Assembly: GCA_037127315.1 (NCBI GenBank)
Contig: JBBBDQ010001269.1
Coordinates: 1,598,501-1,662,500 of the forward strand
DNA from: Ascarosepion bandense
Taxonomy: Eukaryota; Mollusca; Cephalopoda; Sepiida; Sepiidae
DNA: 64,000 nt
Direction of reading: 5' to 3'
The translations under genes were made by a program, and so were the position numbers. The notes beneath the pieces are model-generated. The model was given only the letters and a program-made list of their open reading frames with translations. It did no database searches and had not been told where the DNA came from. Positions 24,201-35,439 of the stretch are shown here, piece by piece (positions within the stretch are counted from its first letter, which is position 1; each line of letters begins with the position of its first letter).

Positions 24201-27200
24201 GATCTATCTGTTTCCAACGGATAGATCTATCTACTCCAATAGATAGATCTATCTATCTAAATGAGATAGATCTATCTACTCCAATAGATGGATCTATCTA
24301 TCAATAGATAGATCTATCTACCTAACAATAGATAGATCTATCTATCTAATGAGATAGATCTATCTACTCTAATAGATAGATCTATCTACTCCAATAGATA
24401 GGTCTATCTACTCCAATGAGATAGATCTATCTACTCCAATAGATAGATCTATCTACTCCAATGAGATAGATCTATCTATTTCAATAGATAGATCTATCTA
24501 TTCCAATAGATAGATCTATCTACTCCGATGAGATATATCTATCTACTCTAATAGACAGATCTATCTACTCCAATAGATAGGTCTATCTATTTCCAATGAG
24601 ATAGATCTATCTACTCCAATAGATAGATCTATCTATTCTTAATGAGATAGATCTGTCTACTCCAATAGATAGATCTATCTATCTATCGATAGATTCATTC
24701 ACTCCAATAGATAGATCTATCTACTCAAATGGATAGATCTATCTACCTAACAGATAGATCTATCTACTCCAATGAGATAGATCTATCTACTCCAATAGAT
24801 AGATTCATTCACTCTAATAGATAGATCTATCTACTCCAATGAGATATATCTATCTACTCTAATAGACAGATCTATCTATCCAATAGATAGATCTATCTAC
24901 TCCAATGAGATAGATCTATCTACCTCCAATAGATAGGTCTATCTACCTAATGAGATAGATCTATCTACTCCAACGGATAGATCTATCTATCTACCAGATA
25001 GACTCATCTACTCCAATAGATAGATCTATCTACTCCAATGAGATAGATCTATCTACTCCAATAGATAGGTCTATCTATTTGAATGAGATAGATCTATCTA
25101 CTCCAACGGATAGATTCATCTACTCCAATAGATAGATCTATCTACTCCAATGAGATAGATTCATCTACTCCAATAGATAGGTCTATCTACCCAATGAGAT
25201 AGATCTATCTACTCAACGGATAGATCTATTCACTCCAATAGATAGATCTATCTACTCCAATGAGATAGATCTATCTATCTAATAGATGGATTCATTCATT
25301 CAATAGATAGATTCATTCACTCCAATAGATAGATCTATCTATCTAATGAGATAGATCTATCTACTCTATTAGATAGATCTATCTACTCCAATAGATAGGT
25401 CTATCTACTCCAATGAGATAGATCTATCTACTCCAATAGATAGATCTATCTACTCCAATGAGATAGATCTATTCATTCAATAGATAGATCTATCTACTCC
25501 AATAGATAGATCTATCTGTTCCAATAGATAGATTCATCTACTCCAATGAGATTGATCTATCTACTCCAATAGATAGATCTATCTACTCCAATAGATAGAT
25601 CTATCTACCTTAACAGATAGAGCTATCTACTCCAATGAGATAGATCTATCTACTCTAAATAGATAGATTCATCTACCCAACAGATAGATCTATCTATTCC
25701 AATGAGATAGATCTCTCTACTCCAATAGATAGGCCTATCTACCTTAATGAGATAGATCTATTCACTCCAATAGATAGATCCATTCACTCCAACAGATAGA
25801 TCTATCTACTCCGATGAGATATATCTATCTACTCTAATAGACAGATCTATCTACTCCAATAGATAGGTCTATCTACCTAATGAGATAGATCTATCTACTC
25901 CAATAGATAGATCTATCTATCTAATGAGATAGATTCATCTACTCCAATAGATAGATCTATCTACTCCAATGAGATAGATCTATCTACTCCAATAGATAGA
26001 TCCATCTACTCCAATGGATAGATCTATCTACTCCAATAGATATATCTATCTACTCCAATGAGATAGATCTATCTACTCCAATAGATAGATCTATCTACTC
26101 TAATAGATAGATCTATCTGATCCAATGAGATATATCTATCTACTCTAATAGACAGATCTATCTACTCCAATAGATAGATCTATCTACTCCAATGAGATAG
26201 ATCTATCTACTCCAATAGATAGGTCTATCTACTCCAATGAGATAGATCTATCTACTCCAACAGGATAGATCTATCTACTCTAATAGATAGATCTATCTAC
26301 TCCAATTAATAGATAGATCTATCTACTCCAATGAGATAGATCTATCTACTCAATAGATAGGTCTATCTACTCCAATGAGATAGATCTATCTACTCCAACA
26401 GATAGATCTATCTACTCCAATAGATAGATCTATCTACTCAATAGATAGATCTATCTACTCCAATAGATGATCTATCTACTCCAATAGATAGAATCTATCT
26501 ACTCCAATAGATATCTATCTATCCAATGAGATAGATCTATCACTCATAGATAGATCTATCTACTCCAATGAGATAGATCTATCTACTCCAATAGATAGAT
26601 CTATCTACTCCTAATCTAGATATATCTATCTGCTCCAATAGATAGATCTATCTACTCCAATGAGATTGATCTATCTACTCCAATAGATAGATCTATCTAC
26701 TCCAATAGATAGATCTATCTACTCCAATAGATAGAGCTATCTACTCCAATGAGATAGATCTATCTACTCTAATAGATAGATCTATCTACCTCCAATAGAT
26801 AGATCTATCTATTCAATGAGATAGATCTCTCTTACTCCAATAGATAGGTCTATCTACTCCAATGAGATAGATCTATCTACTCCAATAGATAGATCTATCT
26901 ACTCAATAGATAGATCTATCTACTCCAATAGATAGGTCTATCTACTCCAATGAGATAGATCTATCTACTCTAATAGATAGATCTATCTACTCCAATAAAT
27001 AGATCTATCAACTCCAATGAGATAGATCTATCTACTCCAATAGATAGATCTATCTACTCCAATGAGATAGATCTATCTACGCCAATAGATAGGTCTATCT
27101 ACTCCAATGAGATAGATCTATCTACTCCAATAGATAGATCTATCTACTCCAATAAGATAGATCTATCTACTCCAATGAGATAGCTCTATCTACTCTAATA

Positions 27201-30200
27201 AATAGATCTATCTACTCCAATAAGATAGGTCAATCTACTCCAATGAGATAGATGTATCTACTCCAATAGATAGATCTATCTACTCTAATAGATAGTTCTA
27301 TTTCTCCTAATAGATAGATCTATCTACTCCAATGAGATAGATCTATCTATTTCCAAATGAGATAGATCTATCTATCATTCCAATAGATAGATCTATCTAT
27401 CACAATGAGATAGATCTATCTACTCCAATAGATAGGTCTATCTACTCCAATGAGATAGATGTATCTACCTTAACAGATAGATCTATCTATTTCCAATGAG
27501 ATAGATCTATCTTTACTCTAATAGAAAGATCTATCTATCTTCCAATAGATAGATCTATCTACTCCAATGAGATAGATCTATCTATCTAATAGATAGATCT
27601 ATCTACCTAAATGAGATAGATCTATCTACTCCAATAGATAGATCTATCTACTCCTACCGAGATAGATCTATCTACTCCAATGAGATTGATCTATCTACTC
27701 CAATAGATAGATCTATCTACCTAATAGATAGATCTATCTATCTAATAGATAGAGCTATTCCATCTAATGAGATAGATCTATCTAATTTAATAGATAGATC
27801 TATCTACCTAATAGATAGATCTATCTATTCCAAATGAGATAGATCTCTCTACTCCAATAGATAGGTCTATCTACTCCAAATGAGATAGATCTATCTATCT
27901 AATAGATAGATCTATCTACTCCAATAGATAGATCTATCTACTCCAATAGATAGGTCTATCTACTCCAATGAGATAGATCTATCTACTCTAATAGATAGAT
28001 CTATCTACTCCAATAAATAGATCTATCAACTCCAATGAGATAGATCTATCTACTCAATAGATAGATCTATCTACTCCAATGAGATAGATCAGATTTACTT
28101 TTCAATAGACAGGTCTATCTACTCCAATGAGATAGATCTATCTATTCCAATAGATAGATCTATCTACTCCAATAAGATAGATCTATCTATTTCAATGAGA
28201 TAGATCTATCTACTTTAATAAATAGATCTATCTACTCCAATAAGATAGGTCAATCTACTCCAATGAGATAGATCTATTCATCTAAATAGATAGATCTATC
28301 TACTCCAATAGATAGATCTATCTATCTAATGAGATATATCTATCTACTCTAATAGACAGATCTATCTATCTAAATAGATAGGTCTATCTACCTAAATGAG
28401 ATAGATCTATCTATTTCAATAGATAGATCTATCTACTCCAATGAGATAGATCTATCTATTTCAATAGATAGATCTATCTACTCCAATAGATAGATCTATC
28501 TACCTACTGGGCAGATCTATCTACTCTAATAGATAGATCTATCTACTCCAATAGATAGATCTATCTACTCCAATGAGATAGATCTATCTACTCCAATAGG
28601 TAGGTCTATCTACTCCAATGAGATAGATCTATCTATCTAAATAGATAGATATATCTACTCCAATAGATAGATCTATCTACTCCAATAGATAGATGTATCT
28701 ACTCCAATAGATAGATCTATCTATTCTAATAGATAGTTCTATCTTACTCAATAGATAGATCTATCTACTCCAATGAGATAGATCTATCTACTCCAATGAG
28801 ATAGATCTATCTACTCCAATAGATAGATCTATCTATTCTCCAATGAGATAGATCTATCTACTCCAATAGATAGGTCTATCTACTCCAATGAGATAGATGT
28901 ATCTACTCCAATAGATAGATCTATCTACTCCAATGAGATAGATCTATCTACTCTAATAGATAGATCTATCTACTCCAATAGATAGATCTATCTACTCCAA
29001 TGAGATAATCTATCTATCTAATAGATAGATCTATCTACTCCAATGAGATAGATCTATCTACTCCAATAGATAGATCATCTACTCCAATGAGATAGATCTA
29101 TCTCCTCCAATGAGATAGATCTATCTAATGAGATAGATCTATCTATCTAAATAGATAGATCTATCTATCTAAATGAGATAGATCTATCTACTCCAATTGA
29201 TAGGTCTATCTACTCCAATGAGATAGATCTATCTACTCCAATAGATAGATGTATCTATCTAATGAGATAGATCTATCTACTCTAATAGATAGATCTATCT
29301 ATCTAATAGATAGATCTATCTTTTACTCCAATGAGATAGATCTATCTATCTATCTAGAGATAGATCTATCTACTCCAATAGATAGATCTATCTATCTAAT
29401 AGATAGATCTATCTACTCCAATGAGATAGATCTATCTACTCCAATAGATAGGTCTATCTACTCCAATGAGATAGATCTATCTACTCCAATAGATAGATCT
29501 ATCTATCAATAGATAGATCTATCTACTCCAATAGATAGATCTATCTACCTAATAGATGGATCTATCTACTCCAATAGATAGATCTATCTACTATTAATGA
29601 GATAGATCTATCTACTCCAATAGATAGATCTATCTACTCCAATAGATAGATCTATTTACTCCAATAGATAGATCTATCTACTCCAATAGATAGATCTATC
29701 TACTCTAATAGATGGATCTATCTACTCCAATAGATAGATCTACTCCAATGAGATAGATCTATCTACTCCAATAGATAGATCTATCTACTCCAATAGATAG
29801 ATCTATCTACTCCAATGAGATATATCTATCTACTCTAATAGACAGATCTATCTACTCCAATAGATAGGTCTATCTACCTAATGAGATAGATCTATCTACT
29901 CCAATAGATAGATCTATCTACTAATGAGATAGATCTATCTACTCCAATAGATAGATCTATCTATCTAATGAGATAGATCTATCTACTCCAATGGATAGAT
30001 CTATCTACCCAATAGATAGATCTATCTACTCCAATGAGATAGATCTATCTATCTAATGAGATAGATCTATCTACTCCAATAGATAGATCTATCTATCCTA
30101 ATAGATAGATCTATCTACTCCAATGAGATATATCTATCTACTCTAATAGACAGATCTATCTACTCCAATAGATAGGTCTATCTATCTAAATGAGATAGAT

Positions 30201-31013
30201 CTATCTACTCCAATAGATAGATCTATCTATCTAATGAGATAGATCTATCTACTCCAACGGATAGATCTATCTATCTAACAGATAGATCTATCTACTCCAA
30301 TGAGATAGATCTATCTACCCAATAGATGGATCTATCTACTCCAATAGATAGATCTATCTACTCCAATAGATATATCTATCTACTCCAATGAGATAGATCT
30401 ATCTACTCTAATAGATAGATCTATCTACTCCAATAGATAGGTCTATCTACTCCAATGAGATAGATCTATCTACTCCAATAGATAGATCTATCTACTCAAA
30501 TGAGATAGATCTATCTACTCCAATAGATAGATCTATCTACTCCAATAGATAGATCTATCTACTCCAATAGATAGATCTATCTACTCCAATGAGATTGATC
30601 TATCTACTCCAATAGATAGATCTATCTACTCCAATAGATAGATCTATCTACTCCAATAGATAGAGCTATCTACTCCAATGAGATAGATCTATCTACTCTA
30701 ATAGATAGATCTATCTACTCCAATAGATAGATCTATCTACTCCAATGAGATAGATCTATCTACTCCAATAGAAAGGTCTATCTACTCCAATGAGATAGAT
30801 CTATCTACTCCAATAGATAGATCTATCTACTCCAATAGATAGATCTATCTACTCCAATAGATAGATCTATCTACTCCAATGAGATAGATCTATCTACTCC
30901 AATAGATAGGTCTATCTACTCCAATGAGATAGATCTATCTACTCCAATAGATAGATCTATCTACTCCAATTAGATAGATCTATCTACTCTAATCGATAGA
31001 TCTATCTACTCCA
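18211..31013. repeat. GATA-palindrome satellite, right block
   Basis: About 12.8 kb of the same 22-23-bp unit. 18,290-21,230 and 30,360-31,013 are regular. About 21,230-30,060 is dense in spacer irregularities. Markers show shorter higher-order periods here: the GATCTCTCT variant lies near 25,710, 26,825 and 27,845, and AATGAGATTGATC near 26,663 and 27,683, about 1.0-1.1 kb apart. The TAATAGACAGATC variant occurs at least a dozen times. Sequence just right of the LINE (18,300-18,500) matches about 13,860-14,170 on the left, so blocks are shared across the insertion. The array ends sharply at CTACTCCAGG. Confidence 0.98.
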
Positions 31014-31039
31014 GGAAAGAACTAGAGTCATGATTGTTA

Positions 31040-31485
31040 AGATATGTGTAGTTACTTAACTTTAATCTTGTTTTCATGCTTAATTTATCGTCTGGCTTCC
31101 TTTATAAATTGGCAGAAACTTCTCTGCTAGTTGGATTCTTTGTTTCTCTCTTTCTCTTTCCTCCTCAGCTGTTGGTCCTCTTTTTCTATCTGTCCCTTCG
31201 CGACCTACGAGTCACATACTGGATATTTCCTACCCTGCTTACTTATCAGTTTGGTTTTGCCAAAAAGTTAAAAAGAATTGTACTTTTTACCTTACGAGCA
31301 AAACCCATGTGTTTGGGATGGGAGGTCAACTTTCTTTAAAATATTGTTAACATTAAGTCATCTTGTGCTTAATTTCAAACTTGTTTTTATGTTTAATTCA
31401 TTGTTTGGTTTTCTTTTTAACTTAGCAGAAATTTCTCTGGTTGTTGGACTCTTTGTTTCTCTCTTTCTCTTCTTTTGAACTTTTT
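31040..31485. repeat. Tandem pair of a roughly 150-bp segment (31,055-31,165; 31,367-31,475)
   Basis: Both copies contain a TTGTTTT(C/T)ATG run, GCAGAAA(C/T)TTCTCTG, TTGGA(T/C)TCTTTGTTTCTCTC and TTTCTCTT. The intervening 200 bp is not repeated. Short hydrophobic frames arise from the T-rich sequence and differ between copies, so I do not call genes. Confidence 0.6.
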
Positions 31486-31499
31486 GGCAAAACCAAAGT

Positions 31500-31990
31500 G
31501 ATAAATATCAGGGGGGGTGAGAGACACCTAAATAGCCAGTATATGACCCGTAGGCCGTGAAGTGAGTTTAGTTCTGTGGCTAATTTTGCTGGATGACTTA
31601 GGCAGATAACATTCTTTTAAGCTTTGTTTCTTTCTTATCATTTCAAGGTCGATCTGTTAAGGATTTTTTCTCTGACATATTTTCTATTTACTATTTCAAT
31701 AGACTCATCGATCCCGACAAGTTACAAGGCTGGAAATATCTCTGTTATAATCCCATTTGGTCAGCCATCTGATGACTTCAATCTTCGCACGTAATTTGTT
31801 ATTTTCCAACATATGTTACAATGTAGACAAATAAACTCTCGAAATTTAAAGGGATATATTTTACTTCAATCGAGTATTTTGAACTTCTTAATGTCTTCGA
31901 AATCAAATTTTTGAATTCTGATTCTTCTGCTGTTTATAATACAAAAAAATTACAAAACCGATTCTTTGAAGCAAATGTTAACAGATGCCG
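31500..31990. other. Unassigned stretch
   Basis: No recognisable frame, repeat or match elsewhere in the window. Confidence 0.4.
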
Positions 31991-31995
31991 TGCTA

Positions 31996-32046
31996 CACAC
32001 ATACACAAGTACACACACGCACGCGCACACACACACGCACACACAC

Positions 32047-32105
<59 letters not shown>

Positions 32106-32107
32106 TA
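31996..32107. repeat. (CA)n followed by (TAGA)n microsatellite
   Basis: Imperfect CA tract to about 32,047, then about 14 pure TAGA units. The TAGA run is the same tetranucleotide that makes up each half of the nearby satellite palindrome. Confidence 0.95.
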
Positions 32108-32305
32108 CATATTTATCTAATCAATTCATCCCGAAACAATTCAATAATGACACTACGACGCAACTTATTACTGGGCAGGGAAGTGACTGAAAAGATATTA
32201 GAAGGAACCGGAAGCCTAATTTTGAAAACAAAACAAACACTACTCCTCCTCAAAAAGATGGGGATGAGTGTGAAACGAACGTTAGGGGAATTTATATATA
32301 CCTCG

Positions 32306-32351
<46 letters not shown>

Positions 32352-32365
32352 ACACACACAGCCAA

Positions 32366-32405
<40 letters not shown>
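32306..32405. repeat. (CA)n and (TA)n microsatellites
   Basis: A CA tract at about 32,308-32,350 and a TA tract at about 32,368-32,404. The 32,108-32,305 stretch before it has no recognisable content. Frames in it exist on both strands and look accidental. Confidence 0.95.
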
Positions 32406-32410
<5 letters not shown>

Positions 32411-32578
32411 TGAGAGGAAAACTGGACACATAATTATGGGTTGGGTTTTACTCTCAATAATTTATATTGCTCTGGATAATATCCATTGATCTCTCTGTTT
32501 TATCTAATTAATTTTTTACATTGATTAAATAAATTTTTTGAGAATATCTACTCCGCTTTTTACGGGTTACCATTCTCT

Positions 32579-32632
<54 letters not shown>
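32405..32632. repeat. R4 repeat plus (TA)n tract
   Basis: 32,405-32,580 matches 41,950-42,120: ATTATGGGTTG, TTGCTCTGGATAA, ATTGA, TCTAATT and finally GGGTTACCATTCTCTC before a (TA)n of about 26 units. Two copies with the same junction to (TA)n indicate a dispersed element that ends in TA repeats. Confidence 0.75.
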
Positions 32633-32635
<3 letters not shown>

Positions 32636-32739
32636 AAACGAATAAGGAAAAAAATAACGGAAAAATATTAATTCAAACAGTGCTTAATATAAAAATAGAG
32701 CAATAAATATTTATTATTAATTATACTTTAGAAAATGTA

Positions 32740-32885
32740 CAAACCACAAATTATAAACTACTCCAAAATGTACATTTTTTTGAAATGGAATTAATTGTCT
32801 CATCAGATAATTACCATCAATATTAACTGCCTCATTGTTCTTTCAATGTTGAAACAAAATGTACATATTGTAGTAGTTTGTACAA
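32740..32885. repeat. R3 repeat copy
   Basis: Shares AATGTACATTTT, GTCTCATCAG/CTGGTAATTA and TTTCAATGTTGAAACAAAATGTACA with copies near 35,840-35,920, 59,155-59,235 and, in reverse, 61,160-61,265. All lie close to (TA)n tracts. Short and diverged, nature unknown. Confidence 0.5.
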
Positions 32886-32905
32886 GATCTAATATATATA
32901 TATAT

Positions 32906-33140
32906 GTTGGTCATTCGTGGTCGAGAGGCCTACGCTGCACCAGATCAATTAATAGCTTCTCCTATGTGGATAGGAGTCGCAGGTTCGAATCCTGCCGAAT
33001 GACATTCATTTTCCTAACAAAATTTTATCTTAAATAATCAGTCCGGTAGAAATAATGATATATATTGTTTGATTATAAACAGAATATTTACTTAAATACG
33101 AGTCTCGTTCAAAAATAATGTTCAAACAAATAATTTCATA
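32906..33140 (+). mobile_element. SINE-C with type-II tRNA-like head
   Basis: The head (32,907-33,003) folds like a tRNA with a long variable arm. A 7-bp acceptor stem is perfect (GTCATTC / GAATGAC), the T arm is perfect (GCAGG TTCGAAT CCTGC, also a good B box), the variable arm pairs CTCCTA/TAGGAG, and GTGGTCGAGAGG fits an A box. The anticodon arm is distorted, so this is a tRNA(Ser/Leu)-derived SINE head rather than a gene. The body continues with AATAATCAG, CCGGTAGA, CAGAATAT..ACTTAAATACGAG and ATGTTCAAACAAATAATTTCAT, then (TA)n. A second head-bearing copy lies at 43,228-43,470. Confidence 0.82.
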
Positions 33141-33155
33141 TACATATATATATAT

Positions 33156-33370
33156 AGCTCATTCAGTAATGAATTAGAGCACTCTGGCTATTGGTGTATT
33201 ATACATCATACGCTAAAAGTCTGCCTTCTTCTGCCGAGCACCCATACCCCAGATGTAGAATCGCTGACTGATTCCATTTCGGTCGGGTTTCAATCCTCGA
33301 TTAAAAAGCAATTGGTTGTCTAACCGTACTGATGCTCTCTGATACAGCGAAACAAATCTGTCTGCGGATG

Positions 33371-33404
<34 letters not shown>
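33156..33404 (+). mobile_element. SINE-D with (TA)n tail
   Basis: tRNA-like start with a D-arm-like pair (AGCTC..GAGCA) as an A box and GGGTTTCAATCC as a B box. The body ends TGATACAGCGAAACAAATCTGTCTGCGGATGA before a (TA)n tract (33,371-33,404). Other copies lie at 42,164-42,330 (+, partial), 44,907-45,120 (-), and a diverged inverted pair at 40,118-40,620. Confidence 0.8.
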
Positions 33405-33405
<1 letters not shown>

Positions 33406-33490
33406 ATTGTTTAATTACTGAGTTTATGATCATAATTAGTTTAGTCTAGTGCTCATTTGTATTAAAACGTGTTCAATACAATTAGATTGT
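33405..33490. repeat. R2 repeat copy (also 35,212-35,305)
   Basis: Both copies follow a (TA)n tract directly with TTGATT(G/A)TTTAATTA and share GTGTTCAATACAATTA(G/T)ATTGTAGAA. Function unknown. Probably part of a larger element with the hairpin at 35,314-35,425. Confidence 0.6.
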
Positions 33491-33555
33491 AGAAGGTTTG
33501 AACATTTTCCAGTTGTAAACAAGTTATCACTTCCCTGTCAAGTGAGCGTTCCAAA

Positions 33556-33783
33556 AAACACCGTTACGATTTGTTTGAACATTATTTTTAATTGATACTC
33601 ATATTTAAGTAGATATTCTGTTTTTAATTAAGCAGTATTGTATATTTATATCTACTGGCTTGATTATTTAATCAAAAGCAGAATATCTACTTAAATATGA
33701 CAATCGATCAAATATGTTCAAACAAATCATTTCAAATTGTCGGTTGTTTATAACCAAATTTTGTTAATCTTTGTGAATTTCCG

Positions 33784-33785
<2 letters not shown>
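33556..33785. mobile_element. SINE-C 3' halves as an inverted pair
   Basis: Minus-strand copy (33,556-33,660) abuts a plus-strand copy (33,668-33,785) of the SINE-C 3' half. The arms share GATTTGTTTGAACAT / ATGTTCAAACAAATC and AAGTAGATATTCTG / CAGAATATCTACTT. The plus arm continues to a longer 3' end (TTGTCGGTTGTTTATAACC .. ATTTCCGTA) and (TA)n, showing what the full SINE-C 3' end looks like. Confidence 0.8.

Positions 33786-33852
<67 letters not shown>
33785..33852. repeat. (TA)n(TTA)n compound microsatellite
   Basis: TA tract followed by about 13 TTA units, lying between the 3' ends of SINE-C (left, plus) and SINE-B (right, minus). Confidence 0.95.
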
Positions 33853-33854
<2 letters not shown>

Positions 33855-34164
33855 GGACTCTCCCATCGATTTCGATGTATGAGGGTCTAACCTTAGTAAG
33901 ACATCCGCACAAAGATTTGTTTAGAGTGGTGAAGGCATTGTGTAGTACCATCCACACTTTTTGGAACTACTGATAACAAACAATCGGTGCAGAACGCTGC
34001 CACAGATCGCATGAACAGCAGACCTCAATTATTTTACCCATAATTGGAGGGAACGGACGGATTAATACCTTTCCCAAGCGTACTAGTGCGCAAGTGAATG
34101 CAGTGTGCTCGACTGAAATTGGAACTCGACTCACCGAGTTCCCCTCAGAGCCGACATCCACCGG

Positions 34165-34166
<2 letters not shown>
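33853..34166 (-). mobile_element. SINE-B, near-complete copy
   Basis: Minus-strand reading: a tRNA-like B-box region (GTCGAGTTCCAATTTC); then a central domain shared with SINE-A (TGCATTCACTTGCGC, GGGAAAGGTATTAATCCGT, TTCCCTCCAATTATGGGT); then a SINE-B-specific part with TGTGGATGGTACTACACA; then the tail CATACATCGAAATCGATGGGAG and a terminal AT-rich microsatellite. The tail corresponds to the 3' end of LINE-C at 40,621, suggesting LINE-C reverse transcriptase mobilised it. The A-box part is not clear. Confidence 0.75.
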
Positions 34167-34202
<36 letters not shown>

Positions 34203-34226
34203 GGCTTATATATATATATATATATC
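34167..34226. repeat. Two (TA)n tracts separated by ATGTCGGCT
   Basis: TA tracts of about 33 and 20 bp. The separator resembles the adjacent SINE-B end (GCCGACATCC...GGCTTA), i.e. a small inverted duplication around the tract. Confidence 0.9.
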
Positions 34227-34229
34227 GGA

Positions 34230-34754
34230 CCAGCAGACGGTACATCCCAAAAATTCTCATTGCACAATAAACAAAAAATGAATATGAATATGCAATATGT
34301 CAAAGGACAAAATACACATGATACGAACTTAAAGCATTTAGAAGAGATACAAGAAAATAGGGTTGTTTGTTTGATCTTGATAAATATATCTGTTAAAATG
34401 AGATGACTGTGTTGTTTTAATTTTTCCGTAATTTAGATAACAATTCATCTATTGCACTCTGTATAAAAATCTTTAGTCTAGTTTCAGAGATGTTTGATCG
34501 TTGTGACACTTGCACTGTCCAGCTAGCCGGGTCACTGACTGAAATACATCATTGCAATGCCTTGTCAAACTTGTAAGACAGGTATACTCTGGTGGATGTT
34601 ATATGAAAATTTTCTTGCATATTGGCTGATTCTATTTTGAACAGTGCCAGCTTAGATTTTTACCAAAATTGATACTGAGAAAAGAAATGGGCGCACAGAT
34701 ATTGCACTTTTTGCTGTTTTGCTTTTTAAGAGTACGTTCCAACGCAGCATAAGC

Positions 34755-34755
<1 letters not shown>
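34230..34755. other. Unassigned stretch
   Basis: No frame over 60 codons with protein-like composition and no match to other parts of the window. Confidence 0.4.
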
Positions 34756-34758
<3 letters not shown>

Positions 34759-34802
<44 letters not shown>

Positions 34803-35142
34803 CGGAAATTAACGAACATTTAACGAAACTTGGTTATAAACAACCGACAATTTGAAATGATTTGTTTGAACATTATTTTTGATCTATATGCATATTTAAG
34901 TAGATATTTTCTTTTTAATTAAACAGTATTATATATTCATATCTACTGGCCTGATTATTTACGATAAATTTTTATTATCGTAAATATTATTTTTATTATC
35001 CTGCTGAATGACACACATTTTCGTCATAAAAATTTATCGTAAATAATCAGGCCAGTAGATATAAATATATAATACTGTTTAATTAAAAAACAGAATATCT
35101 ATTTCAATATGATAAAGATTAAAAATAATGTTCAAACAAATC

Positions 35143-35150
<8 letters not shown>
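34759..35150. mobile_element. (TA)n plus SINE-C inverted pair with roughly 120-bp arms
   Basis: A (TA)n tract (34,759-34,801) leads into a minus SINE-C 3' half (34,802-34,976), a roughly 50-bp centre, and a plus copy (about 34,995-35,150). The arms share GATTATTTACGATAAATTTTTAT, GGCC(T/A)G and the AAGTAGATAT segment in reverse complement. The plus arm starts inside the tRNA-like head (CCTGCTGAATGACACACATT). Followed by a further (TA)n block at 35,152-35,211. Confidence 0.85.
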
Positions 35151-35213
<63 letters not shown>

Positions 35214-35313
35214 ATTATTTAATTATTTATTTCTGGTCATTATAAAATTAGACCAGTACATAGCTGTATTAAAAAGTGTTCAATACAATTATATTGTAGA
35301 ACTTTTGATTTTA

Positions 35314-35425
35314 CCGTTTTTATAAGAACGCTCACGTAATGTGATTTTTTTTTAAAGATCCCTGTTTAAAAAAATAATAATAAATCCTCATTACGAGAGC
35401 GTTCGTGAAAGAAAACGGTAATAAA
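35314..35425. repeat. Inverted repeat (hairpin), arms near 35,314-35,343 and 35,389-35,425
   Basis: TTTTACCGTTTTTATAAGAACGCTC and CGTAATG on the left pair with CATTACGAGAGCGTTC and GAAAACGGTAATAAA on the right. The diverged sequence AGTGAGCGTTCC..ACCGTTACG near 33,540 follows the other R2 copy. It may be a MITE-like or fold-back end. It lies immediately upstream of a hammerhead-family element. Confidence 0.65.
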
Positions 35426-35439
35426 TGTTACTGCAAATC

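Noticed and set aside
29249..29512. Open frames with repeated STPIDRSIYSNEID in the satellite
   Set aside because: They are translations of the 22-23-bp unit and break with every change of unit length.
32907..33003. Functional tRNA gene (Ser/Leu type)
   Set aside because: Acceptor and T arms are excellent, but the anticodon arm is distorted and the sequence continues into a SINE body repeated elsewhere.
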